64,000 nt of DNA from Shewanella indica (GTDB lineage Bacteria; Pseudomonadota; Gammaproteobacteria; Enterobacterales; Shewanellaceae): positions 186,001-250,000 of the forward strand of contig NZ_NIJK01000027.1 in NCBI RefSeq assembly GCF_002836975.1, in the 5' to 3' direction. A program made the translations under genes and the position numbers. Positions 16,928-24,827 of this stretch are shown piece by piece. Under the pieces are notes generated by a model. The model did not search any database and had not been told where the DNA came from. It saw nothing but the letters and a program-made list of their open reading frames with translations. Numbering within the stretch: the stretch's first letter is position 1; every line of letters starts with the position of its first letter.

Positions 16928-17749
16928 TCAGTGGCTATGCCATAACACTTCAGCCTCAGGCAGTGACGCCTTTGCTCCAAACCATTCAAAATACAGAGCA
17001 TCAAATTCGCCACTTCGCTGCAATGCCAGCAGCGCCTTGTGCCAGGCTTCGACTCGCGCAGGATCTGTGCCACTGGAGAACGCCAGATATAACCGCAAGT
17101 GTGCCAATTCCAGCACAGGTCTCACAGCAGTCAACGGTTGATCCAATTGCCGCAAGACGCCCTGAACCGCGATCTCTGCCTGACACCAATAACGCACCCG
17201 CTTATGCAGCAACTGCCTGGCCGAATACTGAGGAAACCCCGAGATTAGCAACCGCTCATCCGCAATATCCCTCAACAACCTTTGCGCCGGAGAGTGACGA
17301 TAAATCGCTATATTACCGGCCGCAGCCGCCTGTGATAGATCTGCCGGAGTGAAATCATCATCCATGCGAGCATAAAGCTGGATACGGGTTTCGGCAATCG
17401 GGCCAACAAAATCAAATTGCTGCCGTCGCTGTTTATCAATAGAAGTGGCAAATAACAGGATATTGGCATGATGAGTTGCCATATTTATGGCGCGGGCCCA
17501 AGGCAAGATCTCTATGACTGGCTCATCATCGGTGGCGGTGACTTTGTGGTTCAACGCCTTTACCAAGGCAACGGCATAACCATCAGTTTGTCCTTGGTAT
17601 TCATAACTCATGGGTGGCCAGGCTTCGGTCAAAAGCCTCAGAGGCACAAGTCTGGACTCGGGAGGCTCATTCCCGGCCTGGACGAAACCAGCAAAAATGC
17701 AGCCACACACAATCAAGCAGGCCCAAAACAGAGGCTTAATTGTCGGCAT
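16928..17749 (-). CDS. Periplasmic solute-binding protein, family 3 type
   Basis: The start is ATG 17749 (MPTIKPLFW), behind a GGGGGAA ribosome site, giving 273 residues. A signal peptide is cut near VQAG. The mature protein carries the family-3 binding fold: LRLLTEAWPPMSYEYQGQTDGYAVALVKAL at the start, LLFATSIDKQRRQQFDFVGP in lobe 1, and a late EFDALYFEWFG. Shewanella has many stand-alone proteins of this type without an ABC permease, and none is linked here. The ligand is unknown. It may serve as a sensor input rather than in transport. Confidence 0.78.
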   Translation of the reverse strand: MPTIKPLFWACLIVCGCIFAGFVQAGNEPPESRLVPLRLLTEAWPPMSYEYQGQTDGYAVALVKALNHKVTATDDEPVIEILPWARAINMATHHANILLFATSIDKQRRQQFDFVGPIAETRIQLYARMDDDFTPADLSQAAAAGNIAIYRHSPAQRLLRDIADERLLISGFPQYSARQLLHKRVRYWCQAEIAVQGVLRQLDQPLTAVRPVLELAHLRLYLAFSSGTDPARVEAWHKALLALQRSGEFDALYFEWFGAKASLPEAEVLWHSH

Positions 17750-17833
17750 ATATTCATTCCCCCTCGGTTTCAGCATAGCACCGACAAAAGCCAAAATCGC
17801 CGTTTGCGGCAACTGTGAGCGATTCTGCTTTAC

Positions 17834-17842
17834 TGATATAAT
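17834..17842 (+). promoter_or_regulatory. Extended -10 promoter for queG
   Basis: TGATATAAT (extended -10) lies about 30 bp before ATG 17872. The -35 region is weak, which fits an extended -10 promoter. Confidence 0.5.
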
Positions 17843-17871
17843 CAGGTCTTTTCCCCGGTCAGCCTCTGTTC

Positions 17872-19053
17872 ATGTCAGCTCCTCAACCACCACAATTTGA
17901 TCCCTGTATGCTTGGAAAGCTCGCCCGCGACATAAAAGCCTGGGGCAAAGAGCTGGGTTTTGCTCAAGTGGGGATCACAGATACAGATCTTCGCCGCGAA
18001 GAGCCCAGGTTACAGGCCTGGCTCGATAAGGGCTATCACGGTGAAATGGGCTATATGGCCAGCCACGGCATGATGCGGGCCCGCCCGGCTGAACTGCATC
18101 CCGGCACTTTGAGAGTCATCTCAGTACGGATGGACTATCTGCCGCCAGAAGCCGGGTTTGCCCTCAATCTCAAAGATCCTAACCTTGGCTATATCTCCCG
18201 TTATGCCGGTGGCCGCGACTATCACAAGCTGATGCGTAATCGCTTGAAAAAGTTGGGCGAGCGCATAGATGAAGCGCTCAAAACCCTGCAACTTGAAGGC
18301 AGTGGCTTTCGGCCCTTCGTCGACTCGGCTCCCATTCTGGAACGGCCGCTGGCAGCAAAGGCCGGGATCGGCTGGACAGGTAAACACTCACTGATCCTCA
18401 ACCATGAGGCCGGCAGTTGGTTTTTCCTCGGCGAACTGCTGGTGAACCTGCCGCTACCCTTGGATGTCGCCATAGCCGAAGGCTGCAACACCTGCGTTGC
18501 CTGCATCACAAGTTGCCCAACCGGCGCCATAGTCGAGCCTTATGTGGTCGATGGGCGCCGCTGTATCTCCTACCTCACCATAGAGCTGGCCGGCAGCATT
18601 CCGCTGGAGTTTCGACCACTGCTCGGCAATCGCATCTACGGTTGCGATGACTGTCAGCTGGTATGCCCCATCAACCGCGCCGCCCCCTTGACCGCAGAGA
18701 CAGACTTTCATCTAAGGCCACAACTTAAGCAACCCAAACTGCTGGAGCTGTTCGCCTGGAGCGAGACCGAGTTTTTGAAAAACACCGAAGGCAGCGCCAT
18801 TCGCCGCATAGGTCATGAACGCTGGCTACGTAATATTGCAGTGGCGCTGGGCAATGCCCCCGGCAGTGAAACCATAGTTGTCGCCCTGCAGGCGCGACTG
18901 ACAGATGCCTCGGAGCTTGTCGCCGAGCACATAACGTGGGCACTGGCGCAGCAGGCAGAAAAACTCAGCGGCAAGGACACAGTGCCCATTCCCGCCCGCA
19001 AGACAGGACGCCTGATCCGGATAGTGGAAAAAGGCCTGCCAAGAGATGCCTAA
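17872..19053 (+). CDS. queG: Epoxyqueuosine reductase QueG
   Basis: This 393-residue iron-sulfur and cobalamin enzyme reduces epoxyqueuosine to queuosine in the wobble position of certain tRNAs. The N-terminal cobalamin-binding region contains GFAQVGITD and later GRDYHKLMRNRLKKL, and PFVDSAPILERPLAAKAGIG is the family signature. Two 4Fe-4S clusters are supplied by CNTCVACITSCPTG (about 205-217) and CDDCQLVCPIN. A HEAT-like tail follows. The chosen ATG 17872 follows an extended -10 promoter, though the ribosome site is weak; Met13 is a possible alternative start. Its B12 need ties it to the btuB uptake system in this window. Confidence 0.93.
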   Translation: MSAPQPPQFDPCMLGKLARDIKAWGKELGFAQVGITDTDLRREEPRLQAWLDKGYHGEMGYMASHGMMRARPAELHPGTLRVISVRMDYLPPEAGFALNLKDPNLGYISRYAGGRDYHKLMRNRLKKLGERIDEALKTLQLEGSGFRPFVDSAPILERPLAAKAGIGWTGKHSLILNHEAGSWFFLGELLVNLPLPLDVAIAEGCNTCVACITSCPTGAIVEPYVVDGRRCISYLTIELAGSIPLEFRPLLGNRIYGCDDCQLVCPINRAAPLTAETDFHLRPQLKQPKLLELFAWSETEFLKNTEGSAIRRIGHERWLRNIAVALGNAPGSETIVVALQARLTDASELVAEHITWALAQQAEKLSGKDTVPIPARKTGRLIRIVEKGLPRDA

Positions 19054-19061
19054 ATTCAAGT

Positions 19062-19265
19062 CTAATCCAGGGTAAAACCCACCTTGATGGTGACCTGCCA
19101 ATGAGCGATGACACCGGCTTCCAGGTGGCCGCGGGTATCTATCACTTCAAACCAGCGCAGATTGTGCAGCGACTGACTGGCCGCCGCGATGGCATTCTTG
19201 ACCGCTTCATCTGAGCTGATGGGGGATGAACCTGTCAGTTCTATTATCTTGTATACATGACTCAT
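19062..19265 (-). CDS. Dodecin family flavin-binding protein
   Basis: The start is ATG 19265 behind AGGAGA, giving 67 residues. The sequence [46 protein letters not shown] and WQVTIKVGF is typical of dodecins. These form hollow dodecamers that store or buffer FMN or riboflavin; the Trp in RWFEV stacks on the isoalloxazine ring. The gene is too short to be obvious in long-ORF searches. It converges on queG with only 8 bp between stop codons. Confidence 0.9.
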   Translation of the reverse strand: MSHVYKIIELTGSSPISSDEAVKNAIAAASQSLHNLRWFEVIDTRGHLEAGVIAHWQVTIKVGFTLD

Positions 19266-19397
19266 GGGGCTTCTCCTGATAGTTATCTGAGTCCGGTTGC
19301 TGACCTGAGTATAGACAGAAATGGTCAATGGCATATTTCCCTCAGTTTCTGTATATTTCTCAATTGAATAACCATCAGAAAAAATCAAGGGATTGCC

Positions 19398-19724
19398 ATG
19401 CAATTAAAACATTCAGGTCCAGGGATAGCCTCATTTGTCACCAGCATATTGAGTGGAATCGCCCTGTTTATTACTTTTATTGTTGCCGGAACCCTGGAAA
19501 CAACAACACCGGGCGGCATGGATGAAAACTCCATGGAAGCGGTTCTTGTAGGGTTAATGATCATCTTTATGATGCTGGTCTGTCTGGTGTCTTTGGGGTT
19601 GGGTATTGGTGGCCTGGTACAAAAAGAGCGGCAGAAAATCTTCGCCATTCTGGGCACAATCTTTTCAAGCTTGATCATCCTGGGCACTGTGGGCCTGATG
19701 ATACTGGGAATAAGCATGAGTTGA
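19398..19724 (+). CDS. Small integral membrane protein, function unknown
   Basis: This 108-residue protein has three or four hydrophobic helices (about 9-31, 45-72, 79-105). The layout, with glycine-rich helices such as [21 protein letters not shown], resembles small DUF4190/DUF4064-like membrane proteins. The segment before helix 2 is acidic. No functional motif is visible. It stands alone between divergent dodecin and convergent metE. Confidence 0.65.
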   Translation: MQLKHSGPGIASFVTSILSGIALFITFIVAGTLETTTPGGMDENSMEAVLVGLMIIFMMLVCLVSLGLGIGGLVQKERQKIFAILGTIFSSLIILGTVGLMILGISMS

Positions 19725-19752
19725 ATCTTTACCGTGTTGAAGTCAATCAACA

Positions 19753-19783
19753 TCAGGGGCGCATTGCGCCCCTGACTATTATT
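19753..19783. terminator. Probable terminator between the membrane protein gene and metE
   Basis: A long GC-rich palindrome, TCAGGGGCGC / GCGCCCCTGA, lies between the two convergent stop codons. The T run is poor (CTATTATT), so strength is uncertain. Confidence 0.5.
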
Positions 19784-19798
19784 AACCACAGAATTTTA

Positions 19799-22069
19799 TC
19801 ACCCGAGTCGACGTCGCAACTCCCTGGTGGCATCAACCATGTTCTTTAAAGCCGGCTCAACTTCCTCCCAATTACGGGTCTTCAAGCCGCAATCCGGGTT
19901 AACCCAGAGCTGGCGCAGAGGAATTTTCTGCGCCGCCTTTTCAATCAGGCTCACCATGGCCTCCACTGTTGGAATGTTGGGGGAGTGAATATCGTAAACC
20001 CCGGGGCCGATTTCATTGGGATAGTCAAAGTCTTCAAAGGCATTCAACAACTCCATCCGTGAGCGCGATGTTTCTATGGTGATCACATCGGCATCCATGG
20101 CGGCAATTGCGGCAATAGTGTCGTTGAATTCGCTGTAGCACATATGGGTGTGAATTTGGGTCTCGTCCCTGACACCGGCGGCGCTGAGCTTGAAGGCGGC
20201 CACAGCCCAATCGAGATAATGGGCCCAATCGCTGCGTTTGAGCGGCAAGCCTTCCCTAAAAGCCGGCTCATCAATCTGAATAATGCCTATGCCCGCCTGC
20301 TCCAATGCCACCACTTCATCGCGTATCGCCAGAGCCAACTGAGTCGCTATCTGTTCGCGGCTGATATCCTCGCGGGCAAAGGACCAATGCAATAGGGTCA
20401 CAGGCCCGGTCAGCATGCCTTTCACCGGTCTATCGGTTAGACTCTGGGCATACTCGGCCCACTCGACTGTCATCGCCTTGGGACGGGTCACATCGGCATA
20501 GATCAGCGGCGGCTTAACGCAACGAGAACCATAACTCTGCACCCAGCCATGTTTGGTAAAACCTACGCCGTCGAGCTGTTCACCAAAGTATTCCACCATG
20601 TCGTTGCGCTCGGCTTCACCGTGTACCAGCACATCTATTCCCAGCTTGAGCTGACGTTCTATGGTATCCCGGGTCACCTGTTGCAGTTGCTCTGTGTATA
20701 CCGTATCGTCCAACTCCCCCTTGCGCCAGCGGCTACGCAGGTTACGAATGGCCGCCGTCTGCGGGAATGAACCTATGGTAGTCGTCGGCAACAAAGGCAA
20801 CTTGAACCTGGCTTGCTGAGCTTGTCTGCGCACCTCAAACTCATGGCTTCGGTCATAATCGGCCGCGATCAGGGCATCAATTCTGGCACTGAGCGGTTGA
20901 TTGCGCCCCTGCGCTCTGGCCAAACGCCGCTCCCGGCAACGGGCGACCACGGCTTTGGCACTTTCAGTCTCAGGCGCCTCCAAAAGCCCCTTGAGCTCCT
21001 GCAACTCGGTGAGTTTTTGCCGGGCAAAGGCCAATAGGCTCTTGAGCTCGGGCGCCAGCGCGGTTTCCACCTCAAGATCCACCGGGGTATGCAACAGGGA
21101 GCAGGAAGTAGCGAGCCAGAGCCTGTCTCCCAGATCCCGCGCCAGTGGCGCCAACTGCTCGGCCACAAGATCCAGATCGGCGGCCCAGACATTACGGCCG
21201 TTAATCACCCCAACCGACAACACCTGCTCGGGTGCCAATGCATCAGCAAAGAGCTGCAACTGTTCGGGCGCGGTGACCAGATCCAGGTGAATACCCGCCA
21301 CCGGCAGTGCCGACAACAGACTTTGATGGTGGGCGACAGTGCCGTAATAGGTTGCCAGAAACAGCTTGAGCGGCGCCGACTTGAGCACGCCGTAGGCCTG
21401 ATTAAAGGCCTGCTGCCAGTTGTCATCCAGCTCAAGTGCCAGCGCAGGTTCATCCAATTGCACCCATTCAACGCCTTGGGCGGCAAATCGGGCCAGAATG
21501 GTTTGATAACATTCCAGCAGCGCCGGCAGCAGTGTCAAACGGTCGAACTCTGAACCCACTGTTTTGGACAGATACAGGAAAGTGACCGGCCCCAAGAGTA
21601 CCGGCTTGGCGGTGTGACCCAACGCCTGAGCCTCGGTCACCTCTTCAAACAACTGTTCCCAGGCGATATCGAAGCGTTGATCTTCGCTGAGCTCAGGCAC
21701 CAGATAATGGTAGTTGGTGTTGAAGTACTTGGTCATTTCAGACGCCGGCGCATGCTTGCCACTGGGCGCTCGGCCACGGGCAATCCGGAACAGGGTATCG
21801 AGATTGACAGCGCCGCCATCACTGTGACGCTCTGGGATAACCCCCAGAGTCGCACTCAGGGTCAGTACCTGATCATAGTAAGCAAAATCGCCAACCGGTA
21901 ACAGCTCCACCCCGGCATCAGCCTGCCACTGCCAATGGGTGCGCCTAAGCTCATTGGCAACGCTTTCTAATTCGGCCACGCTGGACTCACCACGCCAATA
22001 CTTCTCCAAAGCAAACTTGAGTTCACGTCGACGCCCGATACGGGGAAAGCCAAGACTGTTTAATCGCAT
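19799..22069 (-). CDS. metE: Cobalamin-independent methionine synthase MetE
   Basis: This enzyme transfers the methyl group of 5-methyltetrahydropteroyl-triglutamate to homocysteine to make methionine without B12. I start it at ATG 22069 (MRLNSLGFPRIGRRRELK, 756 residues). An in-frame ATG at 22081 has its AAAGG directly against the codon and is less likely. The N-terminal folate-binding half and C-terminal catalytic half are both complete. Zinc ligands appear in HTHMCYSEFND and in NPDCGLKTR. It is divergent from its activator gene metR, and tandem MetJ boxes lie 69 bp upstream of the start, so repression by MetJ-SAM and activation by MetR-homocysteine are expected. Confidence 0.96.
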   Translation of the reverse strand: MRLNSLGFPRIGRRRELKFALEKYWRGESSVAELESVANELRRTHWQWQADAGVELLPVGDFAYYDQVLTLSATLGVIPERHSDGGAVNLDTLFRIARGRAPSGKHAPASEMTKYFNTNYHYLVPELSEDQRFDIAWEQLFEEVTEAQALGHTAKPVLLGPVTFLYLSKTVGSEFDRLTLLPALLECYQTILARFAAQGVEWVQLDEPALALELDDNWQQAFNQAYGVLKSAPLKLFLATYYGTVAHHQSLLSALPVAGIHLDLVTAPEQLQLFADALAPEQVLSVGVINGRNVWAADLDLVAEQLAPLARDLGDRLWLATSCSLLHTPVDLEVETALAPELKSLLAFARQKLTELQELKGLLEAPETESAKAVVARCRERRLARAQGRNQPLSARIDALIAADYDRSHEFEVRRQAQQARFKLPLLPTTTIGSFPQTAAIRNLRSRWRKGELDDTVYTEQLQQVTRDTIERQLKLGIDVLVHGEAERNDMVEYFGEQLDGVGFTKHGWVQSYGSRCVKPPLIYADVTRPKAMTVEWAEYAQSLTDRPVKGMLTGPVTLLHWSFAREDISREQIATQLALAIRDEVVALEQAGIGIIQIDEPAFREGLPLKRSDWAHYLDWAVAAFKLSAAGVRDETQIHTHMCYSEFNDTIAAIAAMDADVITIETSRSRMELLNAFEDFDYPNEIGPGVYDIHSPNIPTVEAMVSLIEKAAQKIPLRQLWVNPDCGLKTRNWEEVEPALKNMVDATRELRRRLG

Positions 22070-22137
22070 AATGTATACCATCCTTTATAAACTGTGCAGC
22101 AAGTGACTGGCGACGCCGTAACACAACAAATCAAATC

Positions 22138-22161
22138 AGGCGTCTGGACGTCTAGAAGTTT
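22138..22161. promoter_or_regulatory. MetJ operator (three tandem met boxes)
   Basis: Three adjacent 8-mers, AGGCGTCT, GGACGTCT and AGAAGTTT, match the MetJ consensus AGACGTCT in 6, 7 and 5 positions. The site lies in the metE-metR intergenic region, where MetJ-SAM represses methionine genes in gammaproteobacteria. Confidence 0.75.
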
Positions 22162-22209
22162 ATTGTGCTAGTCTCAGCACAGGCAACCGAATTGAATTCA
22201 AGGGCAACA

Positions 22210-22222
22210 TGAGCGGCATTCA
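22210..22222. promoter_or_regulatory. Possible MetR binding site
   Basis: TGAGCGGCATTCA fits the MetR consensus TGAA-N5-TTCA in 7 of 8 positions and is inverted-symmetric. It lies just before the metR start, fitting autoregulation and activation of divergent metE. Confidence 0.4.
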
Positions 22223-22234
22223 TGTGGAGAGGAA

Positions 22235-23137
22235 ATGATAGAACTGAGACACCTTCGTACTCTGATAGCACTGAAAGAAAGTGGCAGTCTGGCCGGCGCG
22301 GCGAAGAAACGTTTTGTCACTCAGTCGGCACTGTCGCACCAGATTAAAGAGTTGGAGACCCGGATTAACTCCCAGGTATTTGTCCGCAAAAGCAAACCTC
22401 TAACCTTCACGCTTGAGGGCAGTCGCCTGCTGAGCCTGGCAGAAGAGATACTGCCTCGGGTACAGGAAACCGAATTTGTGCTCAAACGCGGTCTATCTGG
22501 AAGCAGCGGCCCATTAAAGGTAGGTATTGAATGCCACAGTTGTTTTCGCTGGCTGATGCCTGTAATGGAAGCCTTTCATCAGTCTTATCCTGATGCCAAC
22601 CTGGATCTCTCAAGCCGCCACCTGTTCGACTCACTCAATGCGCTGGAAACCGGTGAGCTGGATATAGTGCTAACCTCAGATCCTGTGCCCGGCCATGCCC
22701 TTGCCTACCAGCATCTATTTGATTTTGAAGTGAGACTGGTGATGGCCAAAGATCATCCTTTAGCCAGCAACAGCTATATTTTGCCGCAACAACTGGCAGG
22801 GGAAGCTATCATCAGTTATCCGGTGCCGCTGGAAAGGCTGGATATTTTCCGTCACTTCCTCGAGCCGGCCGGGGTGGTGCCCGGCCCACAAAAACGCTGC
22901 GATCTTACCAATGTATTGCTGCAACGCATCGCCTGTAAGGAAGGAGTAGCCGCTTTACCCAGTTGGTCACTGACCGAGGCCCAGGGCTTAAGCCTGACCT
23001 CTGTAAAACTGGGGCAGGAAGGCCTGAAACGGCCACTGTTCGGAGCCTACCGCCGCGACAGCAGCAATAGAGTGCAATTGCAAAGGCTGCTGGAATTAAT
23101 AGCCAAAGAGGGATTACAGCGCCAGGACAGGCACTGA
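22235..23137 (+). CDS. metR: LysR-family methionine regulator MetR
   Basis: This 300-residue LysR protein is divergent from metE, the classic metR position. The N-terminal helix-turn-helix (MIELRHLRTLIALKESGSLA, then VTQSALSHQIKELE) is followed by the effector domain with VGIECHSCFRWLMPVM, a segment characteristic of MetR. It binds homocysteine as co-inducer and activates metE. GAGAGGAA precedes ATG 22235. MetJ boxes upstream suggest that metR is itself repressed by SAM. Nothing is missing or truncated. Confidence 0.93.
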   Translation: MIELRHLRTLIALKESGSLAGAAKKRFVTQSALSHQIKELETRINSQVFVRKSKPLTFTLEGSRLLSLAEEILPRVQETEFVLKRGLSGSSGPLKVGIECHSCFRWLMPVMEAFHQSYPDANLDLSSRHLFDSLNALETGELDIVLTSDPVPGHALAYQHLFDFEVRLVMAKDHPLASNSYILPQQLAGEAIISYPVPLERLDIFRHFLEPAGVVPGPQKRCDLTNVLLQRIACKEGVAALPSWSLTEAQGLSLTSVKLGQEGLKRPLFGAYRRDSSNRVQLQRLLELIAKEGLQRQDRH

Positions 23138-23186
23138 CTGAGCGGCAGCCACAGTCACTGATAGTCGGCGACAGTCACAAAAAGAT

Positions 23187-23909
23187 TTAGAGTGGATTTA
23201 GCAGCAAGCCGCGCTGCGACAATACCCTTCTCAGTACCAGTCCGGGTGAATGGGGATCCCGGGTCTGTCTCAAGTTATGGGCGACCATAAACTCATTTTG
23301 CAGCTCATCATCCAACCCCAGAGATTCAAAGGCTTCCACCGTCAGTGTTTGCTGCTGAGTATCTATTAATGTCTTGATAATGCCCAGCGGAAAGCACTGC
23401 TCGGCTTCGGCGTTGAGATAGGCAAACGCTGTCAGGGCTATTATCTGACCGAATACGCTGAATAGTGCCAGAGTCTGCACTTCGTCCGCGTCTATCTGTA
23501 CCCCTTGCATCTGATGCAAACTGTCCACAGATTCGATCGCCACTGACTCGGTCAAACGCCAATAGCCTTGTACCAGCTTGCGATATGGCTGCGGCAATTC
23601 ATCGAGCCGCTCCTTAAGATAGAAACTAAAGGCATAACGGTAGATATTGACCTGTCCAAGGCGCACCAAGGCATCCTTGAGGCTGCGGTTTGGCTGAACG
23701 GAAGGTGAGAGCGCGTTATTACTGCGCCACAGCAGATGGGCTGCCAGCGCAGGATCGGTCGCGACAATATCAATCACATTGCGGATATCGCCATCAGCAA
23801 TAATGGCCTTCTTAAGCGGGATCAGGATGCCGCGGCGACCTATCACCTGCTCTTCGTTGGCTATGATGGCACGCACTTGAGTAAAAACCTGCTGCTCAAG
23901 ATCTGTCAT
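23187..23909 (-). CDS. HDOD domain protein
   Basis: This is a 240-residue cytoplasmic protein. The middle part has the HDOD pattern: DIVATDPALAAHLLWRSNNA followed by SLKDALVRLGQVNIYRYAFSFYL, related to HD phosphohydrolases but without the metal-binding HD pair. Family members act in signalling, often linked to c-di-GMP or motility, as protein-interaction modules. There is no other domain. The gene stands alone between metR and a lipoprotein esterase; its partners are unknown. Confidence 0.75.
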   Translation of the reverse strand: MTDLEQQVFTQVRAIIANEEQVIGRRGILIPLKKAIIADGDIRNVIDIVATDPALAAHLLWRSNNALSPSVQPNRSLKDALVRLGQVNIYRYAFSFYLKERLDELPQPYRKLVQGYWRLTESVAIESVDSLHQMQGVQIDADEVQTLALFSVFGQIIALTAFAYLNAEAEQCFPLGIIKTLIDTQQQTLTVEAFESLGLDDELQNEFMVAHNLRQTRDPHSPGLVLRRVLSQRGLLLNPL

Positions 23910-24053
23910 GTGATTCTTTAAACCTGCTGTTATTTATTATGAAGGCACTATTGCCATTTATTATGGCAGAGAATTTACCCACAAAATGCCCACCAGGGTC
24001 AAGTTCAATCGATAATTAGCCCAGTTTTTGCCAAATAGAATCAAAAAGTAGCA

Positions 24054-24674
24054 TCAAAAAGCGCCCGCCTCCTGCAGCTTGGAGAAGATGACTTGCGCCA
24101 AACGCGCATAGCCCTGTTGATTGAGATGCACAGTATCAGACTTGAGCTCGTTTGAACGCAAAAGCTCAGACAGAGTCTCCTCCAACAAGATGGCGCCGTG
24201 CTTGTCGGCCAGTTCGGCATACAAAGGCAGGGGCGACAGCAATAGATTCTTTTGCGGCACAGCCAGCAGCACTACCGGAATTTGCCGGGCCTTGGCCTCA
24301 AATAACATGGCCTCAATGTTTTGCGCCAATTGCGCCTGGTTGCGGCCGCGGAGAATATCATTACCGCCTTCGAGCAAAATAAGCAGATCCGGCTTGGTTT
24401 CATCCAGCAGCGCCGGCAAACGCTCAAGCCCGGCAGCCGATTGCTCACCGGAAATCCCGGCGTTGATCACCTCACAGCGGCACAACTCAGCCAGATGACT
24501 GGGATAATCCTGCCCGGTCTTGGCTCCCACGCCTTGGGTCAGGCTGTCACCAAAGGCCAGCAGTTTGCCATTGCTGCCGATATAAGCCAACTTGGGCTCG
24601 GAACAAGCCAGCAAAAACAGCGACAACAGAGCTATGACCACGCCCCTCAAACCATATCTGAAATCAAGGTTCAT
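24054..24674 (-). CDS. SGNH-family lipoprotein esterase (TesA-like arylesterase)
   Basis: This 206-residue protein carries a lipoprotein signal (lipobox LLAC near residue 24) and the GDSL/SGNH blocks: block I FGDSLTQGVGA with the nucleophilic Ser, block II Gly in NAGISGEQS, block III GGNDILRG, and block V DTVHLNQQGY with the catalytic Asp and His. It is close in length and motif order to TesA (thioesterase I/lysophospholipase L1), but that protein is periplasmic and soluble whereas this one is predicted membrane-anchored. It hydrolyses esters or thioesters in the envelope; the natural substrate is unknown. Confidence 0.85.
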   Translation of the reverse strand: MNLDFRYGLRGVVIALLSLFLLACSEPKLAYIGSNGKLLAFGDSLTQGVGAKTGQDYPSHLAELCRCEVINAGISGEQSAAGLERLPALLDETKPDLLILLEGGNDILRGRNQAQLAQNIEAMLFEAKARQIPVVLLAVPQKNLLLSPLPLYAELADKHGAILLEETLSELLRSNELKSDTVHLNQQGYARLAQVIFSKLQEAGAF

Positions 24675-24762
24675 ATTTCGGCTCTTGCCTCCTTATCAGT
24701 GGGAGCTTTCCTGCTGAAAAAAGCCCAAGCCCTCAACTAAAACAGATCGAGATACGGGCAGC

Positions 24763-24786
24763 AAAAAGCCGGGGGAACCCGGCTTT
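24763..24786 (-). terminator. Rho-independent terminator after btuB
   Basis: An AAAGCCGGG / CCCGGCTTT stem with a 4-nt loop is followed on the minus strand by TTTTTGC. Confidence 0.8.
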
Positions 24787-24827
24787 CTATGAAAAGCGCC
24801 ACAAGGACTTATCCGCACCTTCCTGAA

